Origin: Lachnospiraceae bacterium
GTDB lineage: Bacteria > Bacillota > Clostridia > Lachnospirales > Lachnospiraceae
Reading direction: 5' to 3'
NCBI GenBank assembly: GCA_024698485.1
Contig: JAILRC010000088.1
Location: 1-41,034, forward strand
Length of the DNA: 41,034 nucleotides
Positions 33,614-41,034 of the stretch are shown here, one piece after another. Each line of letters starts with the position of its first letter. Positions within the stretch are counted from its first letter, which is position 1. A program made the position numbers and the translations under genes. The notes under the pieces were generated by a model. That model saw only the letters and a program-made list of their open reading frames with translations. It had not been told where the DNA came from and ran no database searches.

Positions 33614-33658
33614 AAAAAAATCATCCCGACGGATCTGATCCGTCGGGATGATTTTTTT
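33614..33658. terminator. Long bidirectional terminator between the SPFH and U32 genes
   Basis: A near-perfect palindrome: 22-base arms including seven terminal A/T pairs, centred near 33636. T tracts lie on both strands. The two genes are convergent, and the U32 stop codon overlaps the hairpin end. Confidence 0.92.
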
Positions 33659-36056
33659 ATTCCACACCTCTTCTTAAGTGGCCTCTCGTATAATTCCCTT
33701 TAAGGGGAAGATTATCTTTATATGCTTTAAGAACTTTGGCAGTCTCCTCTCCGCTTTCCGTCGTAAAGGAAAGGATGTGGGATGCAAAGTCATCAAACTC
33801 TTCAAGTTCCCTCATTCCGATCACGGAATAGACCGAAGAATTGTAGATCACATTGAGGCAGATCGGGCAAAGAGTCCGTACAGGGAAAACAACACCTGTT
33901 CTGTCCTTTAAACCAAGCTCGCCATGCTCTCCTCTCACTCTCTTAAGACATGTAAAGAAATTATCCCTTAAACATTGGGCTGTGTACATTACGGGACTTC
34001 TTCCGTAAACCGTGAAATTCCTGATGCTGCCTTCAACTTCCTTTAGTTCTCCCGCATTTAATTCCAAAGATGCGGTGAAACTTTCCGGGTTAATGAGATC
34101 ACTTAAAAATGCTGCCGCTTCATCGTTCAATGTATAAAGTGCTTCGGAGCAGATGACTTTTGTGCCTTTTCCATGGGTCCGAACAAATTGGAGTTCATCA
34201 AGGGAATTTATCACTACACCGCTTGCCGCATCAAAGTCAAATTCCTTTTCGTATCTCTCCCTTTCTTTCGTTCTGAAAACAGGAGGAAAACAGACGTAAA
34301 CTTCCTTACCTTCTTCTTTTAACGCCCTTGCCCTCTCAAGCTGATCTTTTAAGCTTTCTTCCTGGATATCCAGGAAAACAGCGTCCGCAATTTCCGACTT
34401 TAAGACCTCTCGAAGCTGCTCTTTTGCCGAAACTTTGCAGATAACCTTTCTTTCCGTATTTTCTTTGGGCTTAATCCTATTTTCGAAAGGCTTCTCTTCA
34501 CCCGCAGCTCTCCTGTAAGAGTCAAGGATCTTCTCCTTAAGTCCTTCGAAAGCATTTCTTCTCAGTTCTTTAAGTTTACCCACGGGAATAAAGATATTGT
34601 CTCCCTCTTCCGTTTTAAGATCCTCAAAGCAGAAATCGCTTTCTCCGGTCTTATTTAACACATTATCAATGTCTTCGGCAGTCATAGGACGGGATTTTGC
34701 GCTGTCAACAACGTCCCCCGTTGCAATAAAGCTTTTTCCGAAGGCGGTCACGGTAAGTTCGGCGTTTTGTCCGCTAATAGCCTTCATGTGCCCTGTGCAT
34801 CCCGGCTTTGCATCTTCCTTGAGGAAATCCGCACCGATCCTGTCAAGAAGAGCTTTGTTCTTTGTTCTGTAGACCGCGGTTCCCCTGACGCATTTAAAAG
34901 CAGGAGGCACATTCACTTCATAGATCTTTGTCTTTCCTTCCGCCAGCCTTTCCAGTCCCGCTGCTCCCACAGTGAACTCAAAGATCTCGTCTCCTCTGAT
35001 CTCCAGTACATCTCCCGCATTTACGGAAAGGTTCAGTCTGATGCTCACATGTCTTCCCGATACGTCGGAAACTTTACCGATCTCCACTCCCGAATGATTT
35101 ACTCTGTCGGGAGTCATCATGGAAGGTCCGTGATAATTAAAATAATAGCCTTTGGTAAAACCGCCTCGGTTGTAGATCTCCGAAGCCTCTCTCACCCGTT
35201 CTGAAAGTTCGTTGGGATTTTCCTTAAGATATTTTTCATATCCTTCTCTTCCCAATTCTTCATATTTCCCCGTAAGATAAGCATAGGCTGCGGTGATGCC
35301 TGCTGTATACTCGGGCTTTTTCATCCTTCCTTCTATCTTAAAGGAGTCAATGCCGCAATCCACAAGATCCGGAACCGCATCCAGAGTGCATATGTCCTTA
35401 AGGCTCAGAACCGCGCCTTCAAAGATCTTTTTATCGTTTTCAAGAAGGTCATATCTCTGTCTGCAGGGCTGGGCACATCTTCCGCGGTTTCCGCTCCTGC
35501 CGCCGATCATGCTTGACAGAAGACACTGACCCGAGTAGGAATAGCAAAGGGCTCCGTGCACAAAGCACTCCAGTTCCAGACCTGTCTCAGCCCTTAACTG
35601 TCTAACTTCCGAAAGAGAAAGTTCTCTGGCAGGCACCACCCTCGTAACTCCCCCGATGTCTTCAAGAAGCTTTGCTCCCGCCCCCTGGCATACAGTCATC
35701 TGGGTGCTGGCATGAATGGGAAGTTCCGGGAAATTCCGTTTAATAAAGGACAAGACTCCGAAGTCCTGAACGATGACCGCATCAAGACCTCTTTCGTAAT
35801 ACTTTTTAAGATAATCAAAAAGACAGCCCGATAGCTCCTTTTCCTTCAAAAGGGTGTTAACGGTCAGGTAGATCTTTTTATTGTTTAAATGAATAAAATC
35901 GATGGCAGAAAGAAGTTCTTCTTCATCGGGGTTGTCCGCATATGCTCTGGCCCCGAATTTTCCGCCACCGATGTAAACCGCATCCGCTCCTGCCGCAACA
36001 GCCCCCTTAAGGGAAGCTACGGAACCTGCGGGTGCAAGGATCTCTGTATGTTTCAT
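33657..36056 (-). CDS. U32 family peptidase with DUF3656 extension
   Basis: A 799-residue U32-family protein. The N-terminal TIM-barrel part has EILAPAGSVASLKGAVAAGADAVYIGG, and VNTLLKEKEL and IHASTQMTV follow. The cysteine-rich region ECFVHGALCYSYSGQCLLSS then NRGRCAQPCRQRY (Cys171, Cys178, Cys194, Cys198) precedes DCGIDSFKIEGRMKKPEY with Cys234. These cysteines bind an iron-sulfur cluster in characterised family members, several of which are RNA hydroxylases (RlhA, TrhP) rather than proteases. The C-terminal 400 residues match the longer DUF3656-type U32 architecture. The zapA stop and this ATG are separated by one base. It is the last gene of the ruvAB operon. Confidence 0.9.
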   Translation of the reverse strand: MKHTEILAPAGSVASLKGAVAAGADAVYIGGGKFGARAYADNPDEEELLSAIDFIHLNNKKIYLTVNTLLKEKELSGCLFDYLKKYYERGLDAVIVQDFGVLSFIKRNFPELPIHASTQMTVCQGAGAKLLEDIGGVTRVVPARELSLSEVRQLRAETGLELECFVHGALCYSYSGQCLLSSMIGGRSGNRGRCAQPCRQRYDLLENDKKIFEGAVLSLKDICTLDAVPDLVDCGIDSFKIEGRMKKPEYTAGITAAYAYLTGKYEELGREGYEKYLKENPNELSERVREASEIYNRGGFTKGYYFNYHGPSMMTPDRVNHSGVEIGKVSDVSGRHVSIRLNLSVNAGDVLEIRGDEIFEFTVGAAGLERLAEGKTKIYEVNVPPAFKCVRGTAVYRTKNKALLDRIGADFLKEDAKPGCTGHMKAISGQNAELTVTAFGKSFIATGDVVDSAKSRPMTAEDIDNVLNKTGESDFCFEDLKTEEGDNIFIPVGKLKELRRNAFEGLKEKILDSYRRAAGEEKPFENRIKPKENTERKVICKVSAKEQLREVLKSEIADAVFLDIQEESLKDQLERARALKEEGKEVYVCFPPVFRTKERERYEKEFDFDAASGVVINSLDELQFVRTHGKGTKVICSEALYTLNDEAAAFLSDLINPESFTASLELNAGELKEVEGSIRNFTVYGRSPVMYTAQCLRDNFFTCLKRVRGEHGELGLKDRTGVVFPVRTLCPICLNVIYNSSVYSVIGMRELEEFDDFASHILSFTTESGEETAKVLKAYKDNLPLKGNYTRGHLRRGVE

Positions 36057-36057
36057 T

Positions 36058-36459
36058 TTAATTCCTTCTCAATTCCGTTTCAAGACGCACGATATTCTTC
36101 TGAAGATCAAGATTATCCGCTCTCAGAAGTTTATTCTCCTGCTCGGCGTTTTCAAGACGTGCCTGAAGATTGGCAAGATCTCTTTTAAGCCCGGAGATCT
36201 CTTTTTGATGATCACCGAATCCTGAAAAAGTTTCCTCTTCCCTTTCCCGTAGTTTCAGGTAATCATCGGCGATATTGATCATGATAAGGATATTCCGTTC
36301 CGAATCGTTTATAATATTGTTGCCGTTCTGACTTTTGATCTCAGCATGTTTTTTGTTGATGTAATCGGCGATCTGGTGCAGGTATTCCACATTTTCATAA
36401 CCGGCAATATTATAATTCTTTCCGTTAATTATAACGTGAGCGTCGTTCTTTTTGTTCAT
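36058..36459 (-). CDS. zapA: Cell division protein ZapA
   Basis: ZapA binds FtsZ and bundles protofilaments at the division site. The 133-residue protein has the N-terminal ZapA domain (HVIINGKNYNIAGYENVEYLHQIADYIN, of which the middle is diagnostic) and a long C-terminal coiled coil (about 80-130, LKRDLANLQARLENAEQE). GTG at 36468 lies inside the GGAGTG ribosome site, so ATG at 36459, 8 nt downstream of GGAG, is preferred. It stands between ruvB and the U32 gene, an order seen in other Clostridia. Confidence 0.92.
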   Translation of the reverse strand: MNKKNDAHVIINGKNYNIAGYENVEYLHQIADYINKKHAEIKSQNGNNIINDSERNILIMINIADDYLKLREREEETFSGFGDHQKEISGLKRDLANLQARLENAEQENKLLRADNLDLQKNIVRLETELRRN

Positions 36460-36479
36460 ATCCCACACTCCAATACTTT

Positions 36480-37484
36480 TTATTCTTCGGGTACGGGCAT
36501 ACCCAAATGTTTATAAGCCTCTGCGCTGGGCACTCTGCCTCTTGGTGTTCTTAAGATGAATCCGTTCTGCACAAGAAAGGGTTCATATACTTCTTCCAGG
36601 GTTCCGGGATCTTCCCCTATGGTGGTGGCCACGGCCTCTATCCCCACAGGTCTGCCTCCGAAGTTAACGGTCATGCATCTCAGTATCGCTCTGTCCGTAT
36701 TATCAAGGCCGAAACTGTCCACTTCCAAAAGATCCAAGGCCTTTTTTGCAGCCTCGCAGGTGATCTCGTTTCCGAATTTTATCTGTGCGAAATCCCTTAC
36801 TCTTTTCAGCAAACGGTTGGCAAGTCTCGGGGTTCCTCTTGAACGTCCGGCTATCTCCACCGCGGCTTCTCTTTCTATGGGTACATTCATTACCTGAGCG
36901 CTTCTGATGACGATCTCCGTGAGTTCCTTTGTGGTATAATACTCAAGTCTGTTAATGATACCGAATCTATCCCGTAAAGGTGCTGTAAGCATTCCGGCTC
37001 TGGTGGTGGCCCCCACCAGGGTGAATTTGGGAAGATCCAGTCGTATAGACTTGGCTCCCGCTCCCTTTCCAATGATGATATCGATCACAAAATCTTCCAT
37101 TGCCGGATAAAGGAGTTCCTCAACCTGACGGTTCAAACGATGGATCTCATCGATGAAAAGAACATCCCCCTCCTGAAGGTTGTTGAGGATCGCAGCCATA
37201 TCTCCGGGTTTTTCTATGGCAGGTCCCGCGGTAACCTTGAAATTGACGCCCATTTCATTGGCAATGATGTTGGCCAATGTGGTCTTTCCAAGTCCCGGAG
37301 GCCCGAAGAAAAGCACATGATCCAGGGATTCATGACGGCTTTTTGCCGCATCCATATAGACCCTCAGGTTTTCCTTTGCTTTTGCCTGCCCGATGTATTC
37401 CTCAAGACGTTTGGGTCTTAAACTGCCCTCAGTCTTAATATCTTCTTCTGTAATCTCTGTTGAAATCAGTCTTTTGCCACTCAT
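36480..37484 (-). CDS. ruvB: Holliday junction branch migration ATPase RuvB
   Basis: RuvB is the AAA+ motor that, with RuvA, drives Holliday-junction branch migration. The 334-residue protein has the usual N-terminal [13 protein letters not shown], Walker A GPPGLGKT (61-68), Walker [10 protein letters not shown] (Asp112/Glu113), and the sensor stretch [20 protein letters not shown]. The C-terminal winged helix has [17 protein letters not shown] and the family ending [17 protein letters not shown]. It follows ruvA by 9 nt. No SOS (LexA) box was found in the operon's upstream region. Confidence 0.97.
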   Translation of the reverse strand: MSGKRLISTEITEEDIKTEGSLRPKRLEEYIGQAKAKENLRVYMDAAKSRHESLDHVLFFGPPGLGKTTLANIIANEMGVNFKVTAGPAIEKPGDMAAILNNLQEGDVLFIDEIHRLNRQVEELLYPAMEDFVIDIIIGKGAGAKSIRLDLPKFTLVGATTRAGMLTAPLRDRFGIINRLEYYTTKELTEIVIRSAQVMNVPIEREAAVEIAGRSRGTPRLANRLLKRVRDFAQIKFGNEITCEAAKKALDLLEVDSFGLDNTDRAILRCMTVNFGGRPVGIEAVATTIGEDPGTLEEVYEPFLVQNGFILRTPRGRVPSAEAYKHLGMPVPEE

Positions 37485-37493
37485 ATATCCTGT

Positions 37494-38099
37494 TTATATC
37501 TTCCTTAGTGCAAGCTTGATCAGTTCTTCGGCAGTAACATCCTCATCCGCATTAACGGAATTGACTGCTTTCATAGCTTCGGTCATGCTGTATCCCAAAG
37601 CATTGAGGGCCTGAGCCGCTTCCATGACGACATCCCTGTTTCCGCGGTTTGCACCCGTTTCAAGGCTGTCTTCTTCCGAAAAGCCCACAGTAAAGCCTTC
37701 CACTTTATCCTTAAGGAAAAGGATGATCTTTTCCGCCACTTTCTTTCCCACTCCCTGAGCCGAAGAAAGAGTCTTTATATCGCTTGAAAGGATGGCAACG
37801 GCAATGTCTTCGGGACTTAAAGCTGAAAGAAGAGCAATGGCCACCTTGGGTCCCACGCCGCTGACACCGATCAGTGCTTTGAACATTTCCAGTTCATTGT
37901 CTTCCGCAAAGCCGTAAAGGAACATTCCGTCCTCTCTGACCTGCATATATGTATTCAAAAAGATCTCGGTTCCGATGCTCCTGTATTCTCGAAGAACCGT
38001 TGCGGGGACACAGATTTGAAAACCGATGCCCGCAGCCGTCACCACCACAAGAGAATCATCATAAACCTTGGATACTCTGCCTTCAACATAAGCGATCAT
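37494..38099 (-). CDS. ruvA: Holliday junction branch migration protein RuvA
   Basis: RuvA binds four-way junctions as a tetramer and loads RuvB. The 201-residue protein has the OB-fold N-terminus (MIAYVEGRVSKVYDDSLVV). Two helix-hairpin-helix motifs follow (FKALIGVSGVGPKVAIALLS and LSSAQGVGKKVAEKIILFLKD), then a flexible acidic linker and the C-terminal RuvB-binding domain (DVVMEAAQALNALGYSMTEAMKAV). Its ATG overlaps the last bases of the upstream zinc-protein gene (ATGA-type overlap), which indicates translational coupling. Confidence 0.97.
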   Translation of the reverse strand: MIAYVEGRVSKVYDDSLVVVTAAGIGFQICVPATVLREYRSIGTEIFLNTYMQVREDGMFLYGFAEDNELEMFKALIGVSGVGPKVAIALLSALSPEDIAVAILSSDIKTLSSAQGVGKKVAEKIILFLKDKVEGFTVGFSEEDSLETGANRGNRDVVMEAAQALNALGYSMTEAMKAVNSVNADEDVTAEELIKLALRKI

Positions 38100-38359
38100 T
38101 TTTTTCCACCGCCTATGCTCTTAAATTCACCCTTGCTGACATAGAGCCTGCCCTCATCGATGTATCGGATGATGTCAAACGGTGATATGTCGAGGCCTTC
38201 GGCTATCTGTATGGCATTACTGTTGGGATAACGGTTGAGATAGTTCTCGATCCTTTCAAATTCCTCTTCTTCTTTTTGCTGGCACTCATTGCAGCAGGTC
38301 CTGTTGCTCCATGCATTGAATACCTTGCCGCAAAATCTGCATAAACATGTCTTAGCCAT
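38096..38359 (-). CDS. YvyF-like flagellar operon zinc protein (TIGR03826 type)
   Basis: An 87-residue protein with an N-terminal zinc-ribbon-like cysteine set (CLCRFCGKVF and CCNECQQKEEEEF) and a MerR-like helix-turn-helix region, SNAIQIAEGLDISPFDIIRYIDEGRL. It resembles YvyF of Bacillus, encoded beside flgM and comFC and thought to affect flagellar gene expression. Here it is the gene before ruvA, with overlapping ends on both sides (8 bp with the CmpB-like gene, 4 bp with ruvA). The location away from the flagellar cluster is unusual relative to Bacillus. Confidence 0.82.
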   Translation of the reverse strand: MAKTCLCRFCGKVFNAWSNRTCCNECQQKEEEEFERIENYLNRYPNSNAIQIAEGLDISPFDIIRYIDEGRLYVSKGEFKSIGGGKK

Positions 38360-39443
38360 CGTTTCTGTTATTCCTTTGTTTGATCCTTGTGATAATGTTT
38401 GTGTGTTCCCGGTAACCGAGTTCTTCTTTCAATTCAACAACTGTATCGTCTCTTCCGCCATTCCAGGTCATAGTGGGGAAAGCAAGGCAAAATCGTTTTG
38501 CCGTATATTTAAGATAGCCTTTAAAGCCCGCTCCGATCTTTCCGAAGCCCTGTCTGAGCACATCCATGAGCTGATCGATCTTGGTTTTTCCGAAGGTCGT
38601 GGCTTTATCAATACGTATCCTGTTGGATGCCAGCACTTTATCTATTGCTTCAATGCTTCCGTCTATCTTCTTGTCAAACTCTTCCTTCTGATTGCCGTAA
38701 CCTTGCATGGTAAAGGCGATGGAGGCATCTATACGGTCCAGAGCATGTTCGATCACATCTCCCACTCTGGTCTCTCCGTATCTCCTCTTAAACTCCGTCT
38801 TTGAATTGACCTCAACCTCTCTGAGCCCCGAAGCAAATCCCGAAAGTTCTTTTTTGATCTTGGTGATGATGGTGATCTTCTGATCAAGTTGTACCGTAGC
38901 CACTATGGTGGACACCACATCCAAAATGAAAAGGGACAGGATCACATATCCTCCCGGTACAAATATACTTCTGGGAAATCTGTCAATGAGCCCCATGACA
39001 AAGGGATGAAGCACCTTCGCAAGAAAGATGGCCATGACACCCCAGAAACATGCAACAGGCAGGCATATCCTGCCTTTAAGGTTAAAGGGGATATGCGAAT
39101 AATCCCACCATTTTGCATGAAAGAGTAATTCCATGATCCAGCTGGTAAAATACTCGAAAGCAGAAGCCACAAAGGCCCCCAGTAAAAAGATCAACACATA
39201 ACTTCTGAATGAAGGCTCCGAAGTAACGGCCTTCATTCCGTGATTAAAGAATACGAGAAGCATTCCGGTGGCGGCACATCCGTAGATGGGGATCACAGGT
39301 CCGTTCAAAAAACCACGATTGATAAGTTTGCCTTCAACCACCGAGCAGTAACTACACTCCCAGATCCAGCCCACAAAGCAATATATGAAAAAGCAATAGA
39401 ATATGTGATAAAATTCGATTCCAAACAATGACAGTTCAAACAT
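38352..39443 (-). CDS. CmpB-like putative ABC-transporter type IV membrane protein
   Basis: A 363-residue membrane protein of the CmpB/'putative ABC transporter' family (PF06541, formerly DUF1113). About five hydrophobic segments lie in the first 185 residues. The family signature includes IYCFVGWIWECSYCSV followed by INRGFLNGPVIPIYG, and FEYFTSWIMELLFHAKWWDYS. From about 190 to the end is a soluble, charged region without a recognised domain. No ATPase gene accompanies it, so 'ABC transporter' is a family label rather than a shown function. A ribosome site AGAGGG lies 9 nt before the ATG. It is first in the ruvAB operon; its promoter is not clear. Confidence 0.85.
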   Translation of the reverse strand: MFELSLFGIEFYHIFYCFFIYCFVGWIWECSYCSVVEGKLINRGFLNGPVIPIYGCAATGMLLVFFNHGMKAVTSEPSFRSYVLIFLLGAFVASAFEYFTSWIMELLFHAKWWDYSHIPFNLKGRICLPVACFWGVMAIFLAKVLHPFVMGLIDRFPRSIFVPGGYVILSLFILDVVSTIVATVQLDQKITIITKIKKELSGFASGLREVEVNSKTEFKRRYGETRVGDVIEHALDRIDASIAFTMQGYGNQKEEFDKKIDGSIEAIDKVLASNRIRIDKATTFGKTKIDQLMDVLRQGFGKIGAGFKGYLKYTAKRFCLAFPTMTWNGGRDDTVVELKEELGYREHTNIITRIKQRNNRNDG

Positions 39444-39564
39444 TTTTCATAACCCTCTGACTATAAGACCCGAATAACCTTTTTAAACGTTTTCGGGAGT
39501 ATACGATCACAACGATCATATATGTACACGTAACCTTATGATAGCAAAAATCGCATTAAAATAA

Positions 39565-39593
39565 AAGACAAAAATTTAAAAGTATGTTATAAA
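39565..39593 (+). promoter_or_regulatory. Possible promoter of the yprB-like gene
   Basis: -35 AAGACA (39565-39570, 4 of 6 match) and -10 TATAAA (39588-39593) are 17 bp apart, 36 nt before the ATG. The region is AT-rich. Confidence 0.35.
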
Positions 39594-39629
39594 TATAAAC
39601 AGTCAATTTATTCATCGGAAAGGTGTTTT

Positions 39630-40706
39630 ATGAAGATCATCAAATCTGTCAGGGATCACGTTTTCCCATCAGGACTTGTATTTTTTGATATAGAGACCAC
39701 AGGGCTTTCACCCCGCACGTCTTCACTTTATCTCATAGGAGCAATGCGTAACGAAGAAGAAAAATGCGTTCTCACCCAATTTTTTGCGGATGCTCAGTCG
39801 GAAGAAAAACAGCTTTTGGAAGCTTTTGTATCCTACCTCTCTCCGGAAGAAACCCTTGTACATTTTAACGGAACCACCTTTGACATCCCCTATCTGGATC
39901 ACAAATTCAAAGTCCACGGGATCGATCACTATATAAACCCTGACAAGACAGAAGATCTTTACAGAGAGATCGCTCATTACAAAAAGTATCTTCCTCTGGA
40001 AAACCTTAAACTTAAAACCGTAGAAGCCGCAGCAGGCTTTAAACGCTCCGACACCTACGAAGGTGCGGAACTGATCAAACTTTATGCAAATTTCATAGGA
40101 AGGGTCCGTCTTGCGTCCATCACCAAAAAAACTGAGGACACAGAAAACGCCGAATCCATTTTAAAAAGCATATTACTTCACAACAGTGACGATCTGGAAG
40201 GACTTCTTGCAGTCTACAAAAAAACAAACATAGGGGCTGCCCTGACAGGAAATTTCGACTTTCACACCGACATCACCCCCTTTGATCTCACCATTTCCGT
40301 AAACACTCCCCTGTTCCCTGCGGAATTTGAATTTGAACATTCTCTCTACACTTTGAGCAACGGAAAAAAGAGCTGTGAACTGATCGTCCATGTCAAAGAA
40401 GGGCCTCTTAAATACTTTTTCCAAGATTACAAAAATTATACCTATGTCATCGACAAAGATATGTGTATGCATAACTCCGTAGTTTCGGGCATAGCTAAGG
40501 AAAACAAGAAAAAATGTACCAAAGAAACGGCCTACATCAAAAAGCCGGGGCGTTTCATCCCTCTGCCGAAAGCACTGGCAGATGTAGCAGCGGAAAAGGG
40601 CTTCAAGCTTTTCAAAGAAGAATACAACGATAAAACCTTCTATATCGAGATAAATGAAGACCACGAATTTCTTAAGGAATACGCGATCTGTCTTCTTCGG
40701 GGATAA
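39630..40706 (+). CDS. YprB-like ribonuclease H-fold exonuclease
   Basis: A 358-residue protein of the YprB/RNase H-like family (DEDD exonuclease fold). The first motif is FFDIETTGL (Asp20, Glu22). The second is HFNGTTFDIPYL (Asp85). The third region is HNSDDLEGLLAVY (about 184-196). The C-terminal 160 residues form an unassigned beta-rich extension typical of the clade. In Bacillus, yprB lies beside the helicase gene yprA; here no helicase gene is adjacent. GGAAAGG precedes the ATG. A terminator follows at once, so it is transcribed alone. Nucleolytic activity on DNA or RNA is expected but the substrate is unknown. Confidence 0.88.
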   Translation: MKIIKSVRDHVFPSGLVFFDIETTGLSPRTSSLYLIGAMRNEEEKCVLTQFFADAQSEEKQLLEAFVSYLSPEETLVHFNGTTFDIPYLDHKFKVHGIDHYINPDKTEDLYREIAHYKKYLPLENLKLKTVEAAAGFKRSDTYEGAELIKLYANFIGRVRLASITKKTEDTENAESILKSILLHNSDDLEGLLAVYKKTNIGAALTGNFDFHTDITPFDLTISVNTPLFPAEFEFEHSLYTLSNGKKSCELIVHVKEGPLKYFFQDYKNYTYVIDKDMCMHNSVVSGIAKENKKKCTKETAYIKKPGRFIPLPKALADVAAEKGFKLFKEEYNDKTFYIEINEDHEFLKEYAICLLRG

Positions 40707-40710
40707 AAAA

Positions 40711-40734
40711 AAGCAGATCCTGTCGGATCTGCTT
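40711..40734. terminator. Bidirectional terminator between yprB-like and rpmF
   Basis: A perfect 10-bp stem (AAGCAGATCC, loop TGTC, GGATCTGCTT) is flanked by A and T runs on either side, between convergent genes. Confidence 0.88.
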
Positions 40735-40748
40735 AATTTTTCATCTTA

Positions 40749-40931
40749 TCAATCCTGTGCGATGATTTCCTTCTTGTTGTAAGAACCGCAGTTCTTGCAA
40801 ACTCTGTGAGGCATCATTAATGCGCCGCACTTGCTGCACTTTACAAGGTTCGGAGCAGTCATTTTCCAGTTTGCTCTGCGACTGTCTCTTCTGGCCTTGG
40901 AATGCTTATTCTTCGGACAAATAGCTCCCAT
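40749..40931 (-). CDS. rpmF: 50S ribosomal protein L32
   Basis: A 60-residue ribosomal protein of the zinc-binding L32 type. The N-terminal SKARRDSRRANWKM stretch and the C-x2-C...C-x2-C ribbon (KCSKCGALMMPHRVCKNCGSY) are diagnostic. The ribosome site AAGGAGG overlaps the end of the upstream yceD gene. The yceD-rpmF pair is a near-universal bacterial arrangement. Confidence 0.97.
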   Translation of the reverse strand: MGAICPKNKHSKARRDSRRANWKMTAPNLVKCSKCGALMMPHRVCKNCGSYNKKEIIAQD

Positions 40932-40934
40932 GAT

Positions 40935-41034
40935 TTACACCTCCTTAACTTGGTTGAAAATATCCCGGATAACAGACATTCTTGGATCGAGCTCTGTGCG
41001 ATCGCAACCGCATTCTCCTTCATTCAGGTTGTGG
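40935..41034 (-). CDS. YceD/DUF177 family protein, C-terminal end (partial)
   Basis: The last 33 codons of a gene that begins outside the window. The visible tail (LNEGECGCDRTELDPRM and then VIRDIFNQVKEV) matches the C-terminus of YceD/DUF177 proteins, which lie before rpmF in most bacteria and are linked to ribosomal RNA metabolism. The stop is 3 nt before the rpmF start codon. Confidence 0.85.
   Translation of the reverse strand, partial: HNLNEGECGCDRTELDPRMSVIRDIFNQVKEV

Noticed and set aside
39500-39520. Repeat ACGATC-ACA-ACGATC in the divergent CmpB/yprB region as an operator
   Set aside because: The arms are short and no matching copy or known regulator site was seen; it may be chance.
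39444-39560. Promoter for the CmpB-ruvAB operon
   Set aside because: Several weak box pairs exist (for example TTGCTA with CATATA), none clearly better than background, so none is called. No LexA box (GAAC-N4-GTTC) was found either.
1-41034. Mobile elements, CRISPR arrays, toxin-antitoxin pairs or phage genes
   Set aside because: None was recognised; gene order and composition are even and typical of chromosomal core genes.

Overview
This window looks like chromosomal core DNA of a flagellated, low-to-mid GC Clostridia bacterium, most likely of the Lachnospiraceae (Butyrivibrio/Roseburia-like). The basis is the protein style, codY placed directly before a flagellar operon that begins with flgB, a CmpB-type membrane protein, a YvyF-like flagellar-operon protein, a zinc-ribbon L32 and a tRNA gene with no encoded CCA. 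No insertion sequence, phage gene, CRISPR array, integrase or attachment site was recognised. Most genes lie on the minus strand. Only a tRNA-Leu/comFB unit, a prohibitin-like gene and a yprB-like gene are on the plus strand.

Layout, read along minus-strand transcription from high to low coordinates. 40749-41034 holds the end of a yceD (DUF177) gene and rpmF. A divergent region at 39444-39629 separates plus-strand yprB from a minus-strand operon: CmpB-like membrane protein, YvyF-like zinc protein, ruvA, ruvB, zapA and a U32 peptidase-family protein. That operon ends at a long perfect hairpin shared with the plus-strand SPFH gene. A Nudix hydrolase and the plus-strand tRNA-Leu(CAA)-comFB pair follow. 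A long run of closely spaced minus-strand genes then extends from 31.3 to 19.4 kb: zinc-finger membrane protein, polA, coaE, an FtsA-like ATPase, a YycJ-like metallo-beta-lactamase-fold enzyme, an ACT-domain protein (UPF0237), UPF0210, pepD and an LCP-family cell-wall enzyme, ending at a strong terminator. Next come pnp with its own promoter and terminator, an ftsK-fhs-epimerase unit, nrdR, a comM-dprA-topA stretch, codY, and the flagellar operon flgB-flgC-fliE-fliF-fliG-fliH, which continues off the left end, probably into fliI.

The genes cover DNA replication, repair and uptake (polA, ruvAB, topA, dprA, comM), cell division and envelope (ftsK, zapA, FtsA-like, LCP), RNA decay (pnp), one-carbon metabolism (fhs), nutrient and nucleotide control (codY, nrdR) and motility. 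CodY sits just upstream of the flagellar promoter, and a CodY-box-like sequence lies just downstream of that promoter's -10 element, so nutrient control of motility is plausible here.

No wholly new multi-gene system was found. The strongest leads are a ComM homologue whose Walker A, Walker B and arginine-finger regions are all degenerate; an FtsA-like ATPase with three repeated C-terminal units; a tRNA gene apparently co-transcribed with comFB; an almost leaderless mRNA start for a zinc-finger membrane protein; a folded leader in front of ftsK; and an LCP enzyme with about 300 extra charged cytoplasmic residues. Promoters and terminators were read by eye and given confidences to match. All names rest on recognised motifs and family resemblance; no database search was run.
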